Shown: piece after piece, positions 8,917 to 16,943 of the stretch | Position numbering within the stretch: position 1 is the first letter of the stretch | How the letters are laid out: the number at the start of each line of letters is the position of its first letter | NCBI RefSeq assembly: GCF_039533965.1 | Contig: NZ_BAAAUN010000001.1 | Span: 3,570,950 to 3,634,949, forward strand | Reading direction: 5' to 3' | Origin: Microbacterium luteolum | GTDB taxonomy: Bacteria; Actinomycetota; Actinomycetes; Actinomycetales; Microbacteriaceae | Length of the DNA: 64,000 bases | Notes under the pieces: model-generated | What the model was told of the DNA's origin: nothing | What the model saw: only the letters and a program-made list of their open reading frames with translations | The model's database searches: none | Made by a program: the position numbers and the translations under genes

Positions 8917-8930
8917 TGGAAGCGTTTTCA
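8917..8930. promoter_or_regulatory. Upstream LacI-type operator candidate (mal operon)
   Basis: TGGAAGCGTTTTCA matches the LacI/CcpA-family operator consensus TGWAARCGYTWNCW at all but one fixed position. It lies about 84 bp upstream of the second, perfect site, suitable for looping or cooperative binding. Confidence 0.5.
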
Positions 8931-9013
8931 GCTGTCGGCCCCCTGCTGTGCCGGGTCACAGGTTGATATCGACAGCCTCTTCCCTTGTGAATCCCGCTGA
9001 TCTCGTTGCATAC

Positions 9014-9027
9014 TGTAAGCGCTTGCA
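9014..9027. promoter_or_regulatory. LacI-type operator at the mal promoter
   Basis: TGTAAGCGCTTGCA fits TGWAARCGYTWNCW at every position. It directly follows a possible promoter, TTGTGA (8985-8990), 18-bp spacer, CATACT (9009-9014), so a bound LacI-family repressor would sit on the transcription start. A second perfect palindrome, TGCAGTACTGCA, overlaps its right end at 9024-9035. Confidence 0.6.
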
Positions 9028-9065
9028 GTACTGCAGGCCATCAGCACTGAGAGAGGCACACACCA

Positions 9066-10274
9066 ATGAAGGTGAACAAGAGGGGCATCGTCGCGGCAGG
9101 CGCGATCGCCATCGTTTCGGCTCTGACGCTCGCCGGCTGCTCCACCGGGACCAGCGGTGACGACTCGTCCGGCGGCGACAAGGCCGGCACGCTGACCGTG
9201 TGGGTCGACGCGGAGCGCGTCGACGCGCTGCAGGGTGCTGCGGACTCGTACGAGGACAAGACCGGCGTCAAGGTCGAGCTCGTGGGCAAGTCGGTCGACG
9301 ACATGAAGGACGACTTCATCCAGCAGGTCCCGACCGGCAAGGGCCCCGACGTCGTCATGGGCGCGCACGACTGGCTCGGCGAGCTCTCGACGAACGGGGT
9401 CGTGGCGCCTCTCGAGCTCGGCGACAGCTCCGCCGACTATCTGCCCGTCGCGCTTCAGGCCGCGACCTACGACGGCACCGTCTACATGCTCCCGTACGCG
9501 GTCGAGAACATCGCGGTTCTGCGCAACGCCGACCTCGTTCCCGCGGCCGCCACCAGCTTCGACGACATGATCTCGAAGGGCGCCTTCGTCGTGGAGCAGG
9601 GCGCCGAGGGCAACCCGTACCACCTCTACCCGTTCCAGACAGCCTTCGGCGCTCCGGTCTTCGGTACCGACGACTCGGGCAGCTACGACTCGACCGACCT
9701 GCAGCTCGGCAGCGCAGGCGGAACCGCCTTCGCGGCCTGGCTCGCCGCGCAGGGTGCCGCAGGCACGCTGAACACCGACATCGACGGCGAGATCGCCAAG
9801 CAGCAGTTCCTCGACGGCACCGCGGCCTTCTGGCTGACGGGCCCGTGGAACGTCGGCGCAGCCGTCGACGCCGGCATCAACGTCGCGATCGACCCCGTGC
9901 CGAGCCCGACGGCGGAGACGGCCTCGCCGTTCGCCGGAGTGAAGGGCTTCTTCGTCAGCTCCGAGTCGAAGAACAAGGTCGCAGCGAACGACTTCCTCGT
10001 GAACTACATCGGCACGGAGGACGTGCAGCTCGCGCTGTTCGAGGCCGGCAACGTCCTGCCCGCACTCACCGCCGCCGCCGACTCCGCGGCATCCGACCCG
10101 ATCATCGCCGGCTTCCAGGCCGTCGGCGCCGACGCCGTCCCGATGCCGGCCATCCCGGCCATGGGCTCGGTCTGGCAGTTCTGGGGCGTCGCCGAGGCGG
10201 CGATCATCAACGGCGAGGACCCGACGACGACGTGGCAGAAGCTCGTCGACGACGTGACCGCGGCGATCAAGTAA
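9066..10274 (+). CDS. Maltose/maltodextrin-type ABC transporter binding lipoprotein
   Basis: A 402-residue extracellular binding protein of the MalE family. The signal peptide ends in the lipobox LAGC with Cys25 as the lipid anchor, followed by a Ser/Gly/Asp linker. The mature part starts GTLTVWVDAERVDALQ, the usual first strand of MalE-like proteins, and contains VVMGAHDWLGEL and AAFWLTGPWN, both typical of maltose-type binders. It is the first gene of a three-gene importer operon. The ATPase is missing locally, as is common for actinomycetes that use a shared ATPase such as MsiK. Maltodextrin is the likeliest ligand; other oligosaccharides are possible. Confidence 0.9.
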   Translation: MKVNKRGIVAAGAIAIVSALTLAGCSTGTSGDDSSGGDKAGTLTVWVDAERVDALQGAADSYEDKTGVKVELVGKSVDDMKDDFIQQVPTGKGPDVVMGAHDWLGELSTNGVVAPLELGDSSADYLPVALQAATYDGTVYMLPYAVENIAVLRNADLVPAAATSFDDMISKGAFVVEQGAEGNPYHLYPFQTAFGAPVFGTDDSGSYDSTDLQLGSAGGTAFAAWLAAQGAAGTLNTDIDGEIAKQQFLDGTAAFWLTGPWNVGAAVDAGINVAIDPVPSPTAETASPFAGVKGFFVSSESKNKVAANDFLVNYIGTEDVQLALFEAGNVLPALTAAADSAASDPIIAGFQAVGADAVPMPAIPAMGSVWQFWGVAEAAIINGEDPTTTWQKLVDDVTAAIK

Positions 10275-10291
10275 CAGCTGAGATACCGACT

Positions 10292-10326
10292 CTGCCGGGG
10301 TGGGCGTGCATCGCCCACCCCGGCAG
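10292..10326 (+). terminator. 15-bp perfect hairpin between the binding-protein and first permease genes
   Basis: CTGCCGGGGTGGGCG (10292-10306) pairs perfectly with CGCCCACCCCGGCAG (10312-10326) around the 5-base loop TGCAT. It has no T-run and lies inside an operon, so it is more likely an mRNA-stabilising or partially terminating element than a full stop. Confidence 0.75.
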
Positions 10327-10344
10327 GATCATGACGAGGACGAC

Positions 10345-11949
10345 ATGACAGAGACCGTCGAGCCCACGGCTCCGCCCACCCCGCGCCAGCGACAGGCAGC
10401 GAAGATCGCGGAGGCCGCGTCCGGCCCGATCGGCTGGCTGCTGCTGAAGATCCTGCTGCTCGCGGTCGTCGATGCGATCGCGCTCTACGCGGCGTTCGTG
10501 CTCTTCACCCACCAGGAGTGGCTGATCCTCGGGATCGTCGTCGCCGTCGCGGTCCTCGTCAACTATCTCTACTTCTCTCGCAAGCGCATCGCGGCGAAGT
10601 ATCTGACGCCCGGCATCATCTTCCTGGTGGTGTTCCAGGTCTTCACGCTGCTCTACACGGGCTACATCGGCTTCACCAACTACGGCACGGGCCACAACGG
10701 CACCAAGGAACAGGCCATCTCCTCGCTCCTCGCCTCGGCGCAGGAGCGGGTCGAGGATTCGCCCACCTACCCGGTGACCGTCGTCGAGCAGTTCGGCGGC
10801 TACGGGCTGCTGGTCACCGACCCCGAGACCGGAGACGCGCTGCTCGGCACTGCGGAGCAGCCGCTGCAGGAGGTCGACGCGGAGTTCGAGGGAGGCCAGG
10901 CCGTCGCGGTCGAAGGCTGGACCACCCTGCCGCTCGCGACCGTGTTCACGCTCTCCGAAGAGCTCGACAAGCTCTCCGTCCCCTTCAGCGACGACCCGAA
11001 CGACGGCAGCCTGCGCGCTCCGGACGGGCAGAAGGGCTACCTGTACGTCTCGACTCTCGAGTACGACGCGGATGCCGACACCATCACGGATACCGACAGC
11101 GGCACCGTCTACTCCGACACCGGCGCCGGCGCGTTCACGTCCGAGGCCGGGGCGGAGCTCCTGCCCGGGTGGCAGACGACCGTCGGGTTCGACAACTTCG
11201 TGCGCGCCGTCACCGACGCATCGATCCGCGGCCCGCTCATCTCGGTCACGATCTGGACCTTCGCCTTCGCCCTGATCTCGGTCGCGTCCACGTTCTTCCT
11301 GGGCCTGCTGCTCGCCCTGGTCTTCAACAACACCCGGATGCGGTTCCGCAACGGCTACCGCATCATCCTGATCCTCCCGTACGCGTTCCCCGCGTTCCTC
11401 TCGGCCCTCGTATGGGCAGGCATGATGAACGAGAGCTTCGGGTTCATCAACCAGGTCATCTTCGGCGGGGCATCCATCCCGTGGCTCACCGATCCGGCGC
11501 TCGCCAAGGTGTCGGTGCTGCTGGTGAACCTGTGGCTCGGCTTCCCGTACATGTTCCTGGTCTGCATGGGGGCGCTGCAGGGCATCCCGGAGGACGTGAA
11601 CGAGGCCGCGGTCATGGACGGAGCGAACCCGTGGCAGGTCTTCCGCCGCATCAAGCTGCCGCTTCTGCTGGTGACGGTCGCCCCCCTGCTCATCTCGTCG
11701 TTCGCGTTCAACTTCAACAACTTCAACCTGATCTACATGCTGACCAAGGGCGGGCCGCGCTTCAGCGACGTGTCGATCCCGGTCGGTCACACCGACATCC
11801 TGATCTCGATGGTCTACAAGGTGGCCTTCACCGGACAGGCGCGCGACTACGGCTTGGCATCCGCCTTCACCATCCTGATCTTCATCGTGGTGGCGACGAT
11901 CTCGATCATCAGCTTCCGCAAGACCAAGGCCCTCGAGGAGCTGAACTGA
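10345..11949 (+). CDS. Maltose-type ABC transporter permease, MalF-like
   Basis: A 534-residue inner-membrane permease. N-terminal membrane helices (about residues 25-110) precede a large non-hydrophobic extracellular segment of roughly 180 residues, matching the P2 loop that in E. coli MalF caps the binding protein. The C-terminal half has the permease core with the EAA coupling loop NEAAVMDGANPWQVFRRI near residues 419-437. The ATG at 10345 is preceded by GAGGA. The stop overlaps the next start by one base. It forms a heterodimer with the downstream MalG-like protein. Confidence 0.92.
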   Translation: MTETVEPTAPPTPRQRQAAKIAEAASGPIGWLLLKILLLAVVDAIALYAAFVLFTHQEWLILGIVVAVAVLVNYLYFSRKRIAAKYLTPGIIFLVVFQVFTLLYTGYIGFTNYGTGHNGTKEQAISSLLASAQERVEDSPTYPVTVVEQFGGYGLLVTDPETGDALLGTAEQPLQEVDAEFEGGQAVAVEGWTTLPLATVFTLSEELDKLSVPFSDDPNDGSLRAPDGQKGYLYVSTLEYDADADTITDTDSGTVYSDTGAGAFTSEAGAELLPGWQTTVGFDNFVRAVTDASIRGPLISVTIWTFAFALISVASTFFLGLLLALVFNNTRMRFRNGYRIILILPYAFPAFLSALVWAGMMNESFGFINQVIFGGASIPWLTDPALAKVSVLLVNLWLGFPYMFLVCMGALQGIPEDVNEAAVMDGANPWQVFRRIKLPLLLVTVAPLLISSFAFNFNNFNLIYMLTKGGPRFSDVSIPVGHTDILISMVYKVAFTGQARDYGLASAFTILIFIVVATISIISFRKTKALEELN

Positions 11950-12857
11950 TGAGCACTGCCAGCCCCGTCACCGTCGAGCGGAGCGTCGCCCCGCGCCGCC
12001 GCAGCTTCGGCGCCTGGTTCGCCGACACCGGATGGCGTCACCTCGTGGCCATCGTCGTCAGCGCCTTCGCGCTGTTCCCCCTGCTGTACGTGGTCTCGGC
12101 CTCGTTGAACCCGAAGGGCACGCTCACCGGATCGAACCAGCTCTTCTCCGCCATCGGGATCGACAGCTACGTGCGCATCCTCAGCGATCCGCAGAACCCC
12201 TACGGCCTGTGGTTCCTCAACACCCTGCTCGTCGCCGTCGTGACCGGAGCGGTCACGGTGTTCATCGGCGCCTGCGCGGCGTACGCCTTCTCGCGCATGC
12301 GCTTCGCCGGACGCCGGGTCGGGCTCGTCACGATCGTCGTCGTGCAGATGTTCCCCCAGCTGCTCGCGGTCGTCGCGATCTTCCTGCTGATGTCGACGCT
12401 GGGGGACTGGTTCCCCGCGATCGGGCTGAACACGCACACCGGGCTCATCCTCGTGTACCTCGGCGGCGCGCTGGGCGTGAACACGTATCTCATGTACGGC
12501 TTCTTCAACACGATCCCGAAGGAGATCGACGAGGCCGCCCGCATCGACGGCGCCGGTCACGCCCGCATCTTCTTCACGATCATCCTGCGCCTGGTCGCGC
12601 CCATCCTCGCGGTCGTCGGACTCCTGTCCTTCATCGGCACCGTCAACGAGTACGTGATCGCCAGCGTGATGCTCGTCGACGTCGAGCAGCAGACGCTCGT
12701 CGTCGGACTGACCAAGCTCGTCGCGAACCCGCGCTACGCGGACTGGTCGGCGTTCTCGGCCGGTGCGGTCATGGCCGCGATCCCGGTGATGATCCTGTTC
12801 CTCTTCCTGCAGAAGTACATCGTGGGCGGGCTCACGGCGGGAGCCACGAAGGGCTGA
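11949..12857 (+). CDS. Maltose-type ABC transporter permease, MalG-like
   Basis: A 302-residue permease with about six membrane helices. The EAA coupling loop IDEAARIDGAGHARIFFTII starts near residue 192. A short cytoplasmic N-terminus is followed by the first helix (LVAIVVSAFALFPLLYVV), and the C-terminal helix ends in LFLFLQKYIVGGLTAGATKG, which is characteristic of MalG relatives whose tail reaches into MalE-dimer partners or the ATPase. The ATG overlaps the previous stop (TGATG). No transporter ATPase or regulator gene follows. Confidence 0.92.
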   Translation: MSTASPVTVERSVAPRRRSFGAWFADTGWRHLVAIVVSAFALFPLLYVVSASLNPKGTLTGSNQLFSAIGIDSYVRILSDPQNPYGLWFLNTLLVAVVTGAVTVFIGACAAYAFSRMRFAGRRVGLVTIVVVQMFPQLLAVVAIFLLMSTLGDWFPAIGLNTHTGLILVYLGGALGVNTYLMYGFFNTIPKEIDEAARIDGAGHARIFFTIILRLVAPILAVVGLLSFIGTVNEYVIASVMLVDVEQQTLVVGLTKLVANPRYADWSAFSAGAVMAAIPVMILFLFLQKYIVGGLTAGATKG

Positions 12858-13002
12858 GCCGACGGGACTGGGGGAGGGGCACCTCCTCGTCCTCCTCGGA
12901 TTCGTTCTCGTGCCGGCATCCGGGCTCTGGCTGGTGTGGCGGCTGCGCGGTCGCGCCGCCCGATGATCGGCGTTGCGACCGGTGCGACCGCCGCCGCGGG
13001 CC

Positions 13003-13008
13003 TACCGT
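13003..13008 (+). promoter_or_regulatory. -10 box of the small membrane protein gene
   Basis: TACCGT ends six bases before the ATG at 13015. The spacer GGAGGC could also act as a very short ribosome site. Confidence 0.4.
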
Positions 13009-13014
13009 GGAGGC

Positions 13015-13167
13015 ATGGCACGGGTCGGCGGACGCAACCTCGCGATGAGCTGGGTGGCCGGCGTGATCTGCGCCGGGATCATCGGCGCCCTCGTGTGGTT
13101 CTCGATCCCCATCCTCCCGGTCCTCGCCGAGTTCGCCGGAGATGCGCTGCGCAGCGCGCTCCCCTGA
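13015..13167 (+). CDS. Small single-span membrane protein, unknown
   Basis: Fifty residues: a short basic N-terminus (MARVGGRNLAMS), one hydrophobic span of about 24 residues (WVAGVICAGIIGALVWFSIPIL) and a short tail. It has a TANNNT box at the spacing seen for other genes here and GTGGAGG just before the ATG, which argues that it is translated. I do not recognise a family. It lies between the sugar importer and a larger membrane protein of unknown role. Confidence 0.6.
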   Translation: MARVGGRNLAMSWVAGVICAGIIGALVWFSIPILPVLAEFAGDALRSALP

Positions 13168-13287
13168 CGGCAACCCGACCGAAACCCGGGAAAACAGCGG
13201 TATGCCGACACGTCGGCACGCCTGCGTGAGCGGCCGCCCGCCCGGCGGTAGCCTCGCACTGCACACATCCGATGAGAGGCGCATCCC

Positions 13288-14304
13288 ATGAGCGACCCTG
13301 AGCTTCACAAGCCCGAGAAGCCGGCAGACGTCGACGACGTCGTCGGCAGCGCGAACGCCGGTCTCGACGCCGCCGCCGCCGCGGGTGCGGACGTTCCCGG
13401 CACCTCGCCCGAGTCGCCGGAGAGCAAGCCCGTCGACCCCGACCTCGCCGCGTTCGAAGAGGCGGAGCGCGAGCACCCCGGCCTGTTCTCGTCGCCGACG
13501 CCCACGGAGTCCGCAGCGACGTCCGACGGCGCCAGGGACTACTCCGACGCGGATACGACCGCCGCGTTCGTCCCGCCCGTCTCGCGGCACGACGACGCCA
13601 CGGCCGCGTACGACCGCGTCTCCTCGTACGACCGCGACGAGGCGCCCCTCGCCGACACGGCCTACGCTCCGCCCGCGGACCAGACCGAGACCCGCATCGT
13701 CCCCTCGGAGCCGCTGATCGCCGCTTCGGCTCAGGCGCCGCAGCCGATCTTCGTGCAGGCTCCCGAGCCGCCGCGCGACCGCGGCAACCGCGGCACGGCC
13801 GGTGCGATCGGTCTGCTCGCGACCGTCGCGTTCGCCGTCCTCTACCTCGGCGCCACGATCGGCTTCGGCGCGATCGCCGGTGACGTGACCGGTGAGAACA
13901 TCGGCGAGGCGCTCGTCGCGCCGCTGCTCACCTGGGGCTACTGGACGCCTGTCGTGGTCTTCTTCCTCGGCTTCTGGCTGCTGGGCGCGATCATCAACCG
14001 CGGACGCTGGGGCCTCTGGGTCGTCTTCGGCATCGTCGTCGGTGTCATCGCCTACGCCGGACACATCCTCGGCCAGCTCTTCGAAGCCCCCTTCTGGAAG
14101 CTCACGGCATCCGAGGGGCTCGATCTCGCCGGCTCGCAGCTTCTCGCGCCGCTGGCGATCGCGGCCTTCGTGTTCGCGCGCGAGCTCACCGTCTGGTTCG
14201 GCGCGTGGGTCGCACGCAGCGGGGCACGCAAGACCGAGTACAACGCCGAGGCGCAGCGCGAGTACGAGCGCACCCTCGAAGCCGGTCCGACGCTCGCGAG
14301 GTAA
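13288..14304 (+). CDS. Membrane protein with long disordered acidic N-terminus
   Basis: A 338-residue protein in two parts. Residues 1-165 are rich in Asp, Glu, Pro, Ser and Thr and look disordered and cytoplasmic. Residues 170-320 hold four likely membrane helices, starting with AGAIGLLATVAFAVLYLGATIG-like sequence, and a basic tail follows. GATGAGAGGCG lies before the ATG as a ribosome site. The last base of the stop codon is shared with the next gene. I recognise no enzyme motif. Such proteins recur in Microbacteriaceae, but the function is unknown. Confidence 0.75.
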   Translation: MSDPELHKPEKPADVDDVVGSANAGLDAAAAAGADVPGTSPESPESKPVDPDLAAFEEAEREHPGLFSSPTPTESAATSDGARDYSDADTTAAFVPPVSRHDDATAAYDRVSSYDRDEAPLADTAYAPPADQTETRIVPSEPLIAASAQAPQPIFVQAPEPPRDRGNRGTAGAIGLLATVAFAVLYLGATIGFGAIAGDVTGENIGEALVAPLLTWGYWTPVVVFFLGFWLLGAIINRGRWGLWVVFGIVVGVIAYAGHILGQLFEAPFWKLTASEGLDLAGSQLLAPLAIAAFVFARELTVWFGAWVARSGARKTEYNAEAQREYERTLEAGPTLAR

Positions 14305-14804
14305 TCACGAACTCCACCACGCCGAACCCCCGCGGACCCGAGTCCGCGGGGGTTTCGGCTGTCCTGGCGATCGTCTTCGCCACCATCGGATTCTTCGCTC
14401 TCGCCGTATGCGGGCTGGGCGCGGTCAGCGTGCTGACGGATGCCGACATCATCGCCGTGCCGGGACTCGGACCTGTTCCGGGAGTCACCGGGATGCTGGC
14501 GGCCGTCGTCGCCTTCGCCCTCATGCTGTGGTCGACGCTCCGGCGGCAGCATCCATCCTTCGTCGCGACCATCGCGATCGCCCTCGTCACCGGGCTCGCC
14601 CATCTCGCGGGCGTCTGGGCGGCCGTGCTCATCGGCGTCGGCAACGTCATCATCGCCACGGCCGTGGCCGGCGACCTCGTCCGCGGGGGAGCGAGCGCGG
14701 TGCTGCTGCTGGCGGCCGCGATCGGCGCGTGGGGCGGCATCGCCCTGCGACGAACGCGCGCCGCTCGACCGCGCTGGCCCTGGGAGGGCGACGAAGACGA
14801 GTGA
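14304..14804 (+). CDS. Small four-helix membrane protein with apparent ATC start
   Basis: A 166-residue hydrophobic protein ending in the acidic tail WPWEGDEDE, with helices spread from about residue 19 to 150. No ATG, GTG or TTG lies between the upstream stop and the first helix. The only upstream start in frame, GTG at 14205, would add an Arg-rich segment that mirrors the upstream gene in another frame. The reading ATC-ACG-AAC begins at 14304 in the context TAATC, in the same register as the TAATG stop/start overlaps seen elsewhere in this window, with GCGAGG just upstream. I infer an ATC start or a recently mutated ATG. Function unknown. Confidence 0.55.
   Translation: MTNSTTPNPRGPESAGVSAVLAIVFATIGFFALAVCGLGAVSVLTDADIIAVPGLGPVPGVTGMLAAVVAFALMLWSTLRRQHPSFVATIAIALVTGLAHLAGVWAAVLIGVGNVIIATAVAGDLVRGGASAVLLLAAAIGAWGGIALRRTRAARPRWPWEGDEDE
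14325..14355 (+). terminator. Terminator-like hairpin inside the 5' end of the next gene
   Basis: AACCCCCGCGGAC (14325-14337) pairs perfectly with GTCCGCGGGGGTT (14342-14354) around the loop CCGA, and a short T-run ends at 14355. It falls in codons 8-18 of the ATC-started gene, so it could attenuate that gene. Confidence 0.65.
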
Positions 14805-14852
14805 CGCCCCGCCGTGACGCGGGAAATCGCGGCGGTGCCGCGCGACGCGCCG

Positions 14853-14858
14853 TACGCT
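14853..14858 (+). promoter_or_regulatory. -10 box of the 215-residue protein gene
   Basis: TACGCT ends six bases before the GTG at 14865; the spacer GGAGGG also resembles a ribosome site. Confidence 0.4.
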
Positions 14859-14864
14859 GGAGGG

Positions 14865-15512
14865 GTGGAGCGCTCATTGGAGACGCAGGTGGACCAGGCC
14901 GTCGAGGCCTGGCTGCGCTGGGTGCCGCGCTGGGAGCCGGCGACGCATCGCGGACGCGTCGCGCCCTGCCGCCGCTGCCTGGGGTCCCCGATCCTGTCGG
15001 CCGCCGGCATCGGCGCCAACGCGCCGCACGGCGTGCAGCACGGTCTGTCTACCCGGATGAAGACGATCGTCGATCACGCCGTCGCCGACTACACATCTCG
15101 GAATCTCCCGATGCTGCAGCGCGAACTCGACGATCAGGCCGCACGCAACCGTGCACGCAGCTACCGGCCGTCCGAAGACCTCGACCCCGAGTTCGACGGC
15201 CTCCCGCTCGATCCCGAACCGGTGCCCGGCGCACCCTTCCTGTTCACGATCGCCGGGCTCGCCGATGACGCGGCCGATCAGCTGCCGCCCCTCCCGCCTC
15301 TGACGGAGGAGGCGAAGATCGCGCTGCGCCAGGAGGTCGCACTCGCCGACGAGTACGCCAACATGGTCGGGCGCGAGATCTGCGGCATCCTGCTCCGACA
15401 CCGCCTGCACATCCAGGCCGCGATCTCGCAGCACGTCGAGCCGCAGATCGAGGCGCTGCTGGCGGAGCTCACGCAGTCGCTGGACTCTCCGTTCGACCCG
15501 GACGCTGCATAG
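14865..15512 (+). CDS. Soluble protein of unknown function with CRRC motif
   Basis: A 215-residue protein without membrane segments. It begins MERSLETQVDQAVEAWLRWVP and has a CRRC pair near residue 33, a proline/acidic central linker and a helical C-terminal half ending in SLDSPFDPDAA. The CRRC could bind metal but no second Cys/His pair is obvious. The GTG start is supported by GGAGGG and a TANNNT box; an upstream in-frame start adds a segment without support. I do not recognise the family. Confidence 0.65.
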   Translation: MERSLETQVDQAVEAWLRWVPRWEPATHRGRVAPCRRCLGSPILSAAGIGANAPHGVQHGLSTRMKTIVDHAVADYTSRNLPMLQRELDDQAARNRARSYRPSEDLDPEFDGLPLDPEPVPGAPFLFTIAGLADDAADQLPPLPPLTEEAKIALRQEVALADEYANMVGREICGILLRHRLHIQAAISQHVEPQIEALLAELTQSLDSPFDPDAA

Positions 15513-15664
15513 CTTCCCGCATCATCCTGATGTATCGGCATACAGCGCCGAGATCCGTTGCTGCGTGCGTGCGCGCGAATCTAGTCTGACCGGATTCCTG
15601 CCCCACGCAGGGATGGACGCCCCGCAGCGCGGATGACGGCGATGCTCCGACGAAAGGACCGATC

Positions 15665-15751
15665 ATGTTCGAATTCCCTCCCGCAGACGACCCGTGGTGG
15701 CTGACCTGCGACGCGCAGTTCCTCTGGGATCTGTACGGCCCCGGCAGCTGA
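15665..15751 (+). CDS. 28-residue peptide gene, unknown
   Basis: ATG to TGA encodes MFEFPPADDPWWLTCDAQFL followed by WDLYGPGS. AAAGGA sits six bases before the ATG, a possible promoter lies about 80 bases upstream (15558-15587), and a 14-bp stem terminator begins 17 bases after the stop. The peptide is acidic, aromatic-rich (three Trp, one Tyr) and has one Cys. The tight fit of ribosome site, ORF and terminator suggests a real small transcript. Function unknown. Confidence 0.5.
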   Translation: MFEFPPADDPWWLTCDAQFLWDLYGPGS

Positions 15752-15768
15752 CCCCCTCTCTCCGTACG

Positions 15769-15800
15769 ACGAGCCCCGCAGCAGACGCTGCGGGGCTCGT
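15769..15800 (+). terminator. Terminator after the 28-codon ORF
   Basis: ACGAGCCCCGCAGC (15769-15782) pairs perfectly with GCTGCGGGGCTCGT (15787-15800) around the loop AGAC. Confidence 0.75.
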
Positions 15801-15817
15801 CTGCGTCCGGCGCTCAT

Positions 15818-15846
15818 TTGACCGCCAGGTTACGCGGCATTACACT
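15818..15846 (+). promoter_or_regulatory. str operon promoter
   Basis: TTGACC (15818-15823), 17-bp spacer, TACACT (15841-15846). This is the best match to a housekeeping promoter in the window. The predicted leader of about 160 bases begins with a hairpin (GCACGTC-TT-GACGTGC) near 15862-15880. Confidence 0.7.
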
Positions 15847-16011
15847 TGGTCAGGTGTGTGCACGTCTTGACGTGCGCACCGGGCGTCGGCACCTTGCCGG
15901 TCCGCCTCCACGGCATACCCACCACACAAAAGCCCGCCGATTCCGGCGTGCCGGTGGGGCATGATGTGAAACCCATCACGCTGTCACCGTGCAGCACTAT
16001 GAGGAGAGAAC

Positions 16012-16380
16012 GTGCCAACCATTCAGCAGTTGGTTCGCAAGGGTCGCTCGCCGAAGGTCACCAAGACCAAGACGCCAGCCCTGAAGTCGAACCCGCAGCA
16101 GGCCGGGGTCTGCACCCGCGTCTACACCACCACCCCGAAGAAGCCGAACTCGGCGATGCGCAAGGTCGCTCGTGTGAAGCTCCGCAACGGGACCGAGGTC
16201 ACGGCCTACATCCCCGGTGAGGGTCACAACCTGCAGGAGCACTCGCTCGTGCTCGTCCGCGGCGGTCGTGTCAAGGACCTCCCCGGTGTGCGTTACAAGA
16301 TCGTCCGCGGCGCCCTGGACACCCAGGCCGTCAAGAACCGTAAGCAGGCTCGTTCCCGCTACGGCGCGAAGAAGGGTTGA
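16012..16380 (+). CDS. rpsL: Ribosomal protein S12
   Basis: A 122-residue 30S protein at the decoding centre. [13 protein letters not shown] spans residues 40-51, with Lys at 43 and 44, and [12 protein letters not shown] is present; both are the streptomycin-sensitive wild-type forms. Start is GTG with GAGGAGAGAAC upstream. First gene of the str operon, five bases from rpsG. Confidence 0.98.
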   Translation: MPTIQQLVRKGRSPKVTKTKTPALKSNPQQAGVCTRVYTTTPKKPNSAMRKVARVKLRNGTEVTAYIPGEGHNLQEHSLVLVRGGRVKDLPGVRYKIVRGALDTQAVKNRKQARSRYGAKKG

Positions 16381-16385
16381 GTTAG

Positions 16386-16859
16386 ATGCCTCGTAAGGGT
16401 CCCGCCCCCAAGCGTCCCGTGGTCAACGACCCGGTATACGGCGCTCCGATCGTCACCTCGCTGGTGAACAAGATCCTCGTCGACGGCAAGAAGTCGATCG
16501 CCGAGGCCATCGTCTACGGCGCCCTCAGCGGTGTCGAGGCGAAGAACGGCGGCCAGGACGCCGTCGCCACCCTGAAGAAGGCGCTCGACAACGTGCGCCC
16601 GACTCTCGAGGTCCGCAGCCGCCGCGTCGGTGGCTCGACCTACCAGGTGCCGATCGAGGTCAAGCCGCACCGCGCGAACACCCTCGCGCTGCGCTGGCTC
16701 GTGAGCTACGCCAAGGGTCGTCGTGAGAAGACGATGACCGAGCGTCTCCAGAACGAGATCCTGGACGCGTCGAACGGCCTGGGTGCCGCGGTCAAGCGCC
16801 GCGAGGACACGCACAAGATGGCCGAGTCGAACCGCGCGTTCGCTCACTACCGCTGGTAA
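16386..16859 (+). CDS. rpsG: Ribosomal protein S7
   Basis: A 157-residue primary 16S rRNA-binding protein of the small-subunit head. It starts [18 protein letters not shown] and ends [10 protein letters not shown], both family-typical. It follows rpsL by five bases and is separated from fusA by 84 bases containing a GC-rich hairpin. In E. coli S7 represses its own operon; no equivalent site can be shown here. Confidence 0.98.
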   Translation: MPRKGPAPKRPVVNDPVYGAPIVTSLVNKILVDGKKSIAEAIVYGALSGVEAKNGGQDAVATLKKALDNVRPTLEVRSRRVGGSTYQVPIEVKPHRANTLALRWLVSYAKGRREKTMTERLQNEILDASNGLGAAVKRREDTHKMAESNRAFAHYRW

Positions 16860-16866
16860 ACACTTC

Positions 16867-16897
16867 GCCCGCTCCCGGCCACACGCCGGGAGCGGGC
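16867..16897 (+). terminator. Hairpin between rpsG and fusA
   Basis: GCCCGCTCCCGGC (16867-16879) pairs perfectly with GCCGGGAGCGGGC (16885-16897), loop CACAC. No T-run follows, so partial termination or an mRNA processing role is as likely as full termination. Confidence 0.6.
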
Positions 16898-16943
16898 ACC
16901 CCCTCCGCGCAGTACGACTGCACGAAAAGATAAGGACACTCCT

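Larger units (their letters stand above)
15513..16011 (+). other. Intergenic region holding a mini-ORF, a terminator and the str promoter
   Basis: Almost 500 bases separate the last unknown gene from rpsL. Contents seen: a weak promoter TTGCTG-N18-TAGTCT (15558-15587), a 28-codon ORF (15665-15751), a strong terminator (15769-15800), and the rpsL promoter with a leader hairpin (15818-15880). Nothing else is supported. Confidence 0.6.

Noticed and set aside
12868..12966. Short frame after malG encoding one hydrophobic span (GEGHLLVLLGFVLVPASGLW)
   Set aside because: No ATG, GTG or TTG before the hydrophobic part and no ribosome site upstream; left unannotated.
14205..14303. GTG at 14205 as start of the four-helix protein
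   Set aside because: The added 33 residues are Arg-rich and mirror the upstream gene in another frame.
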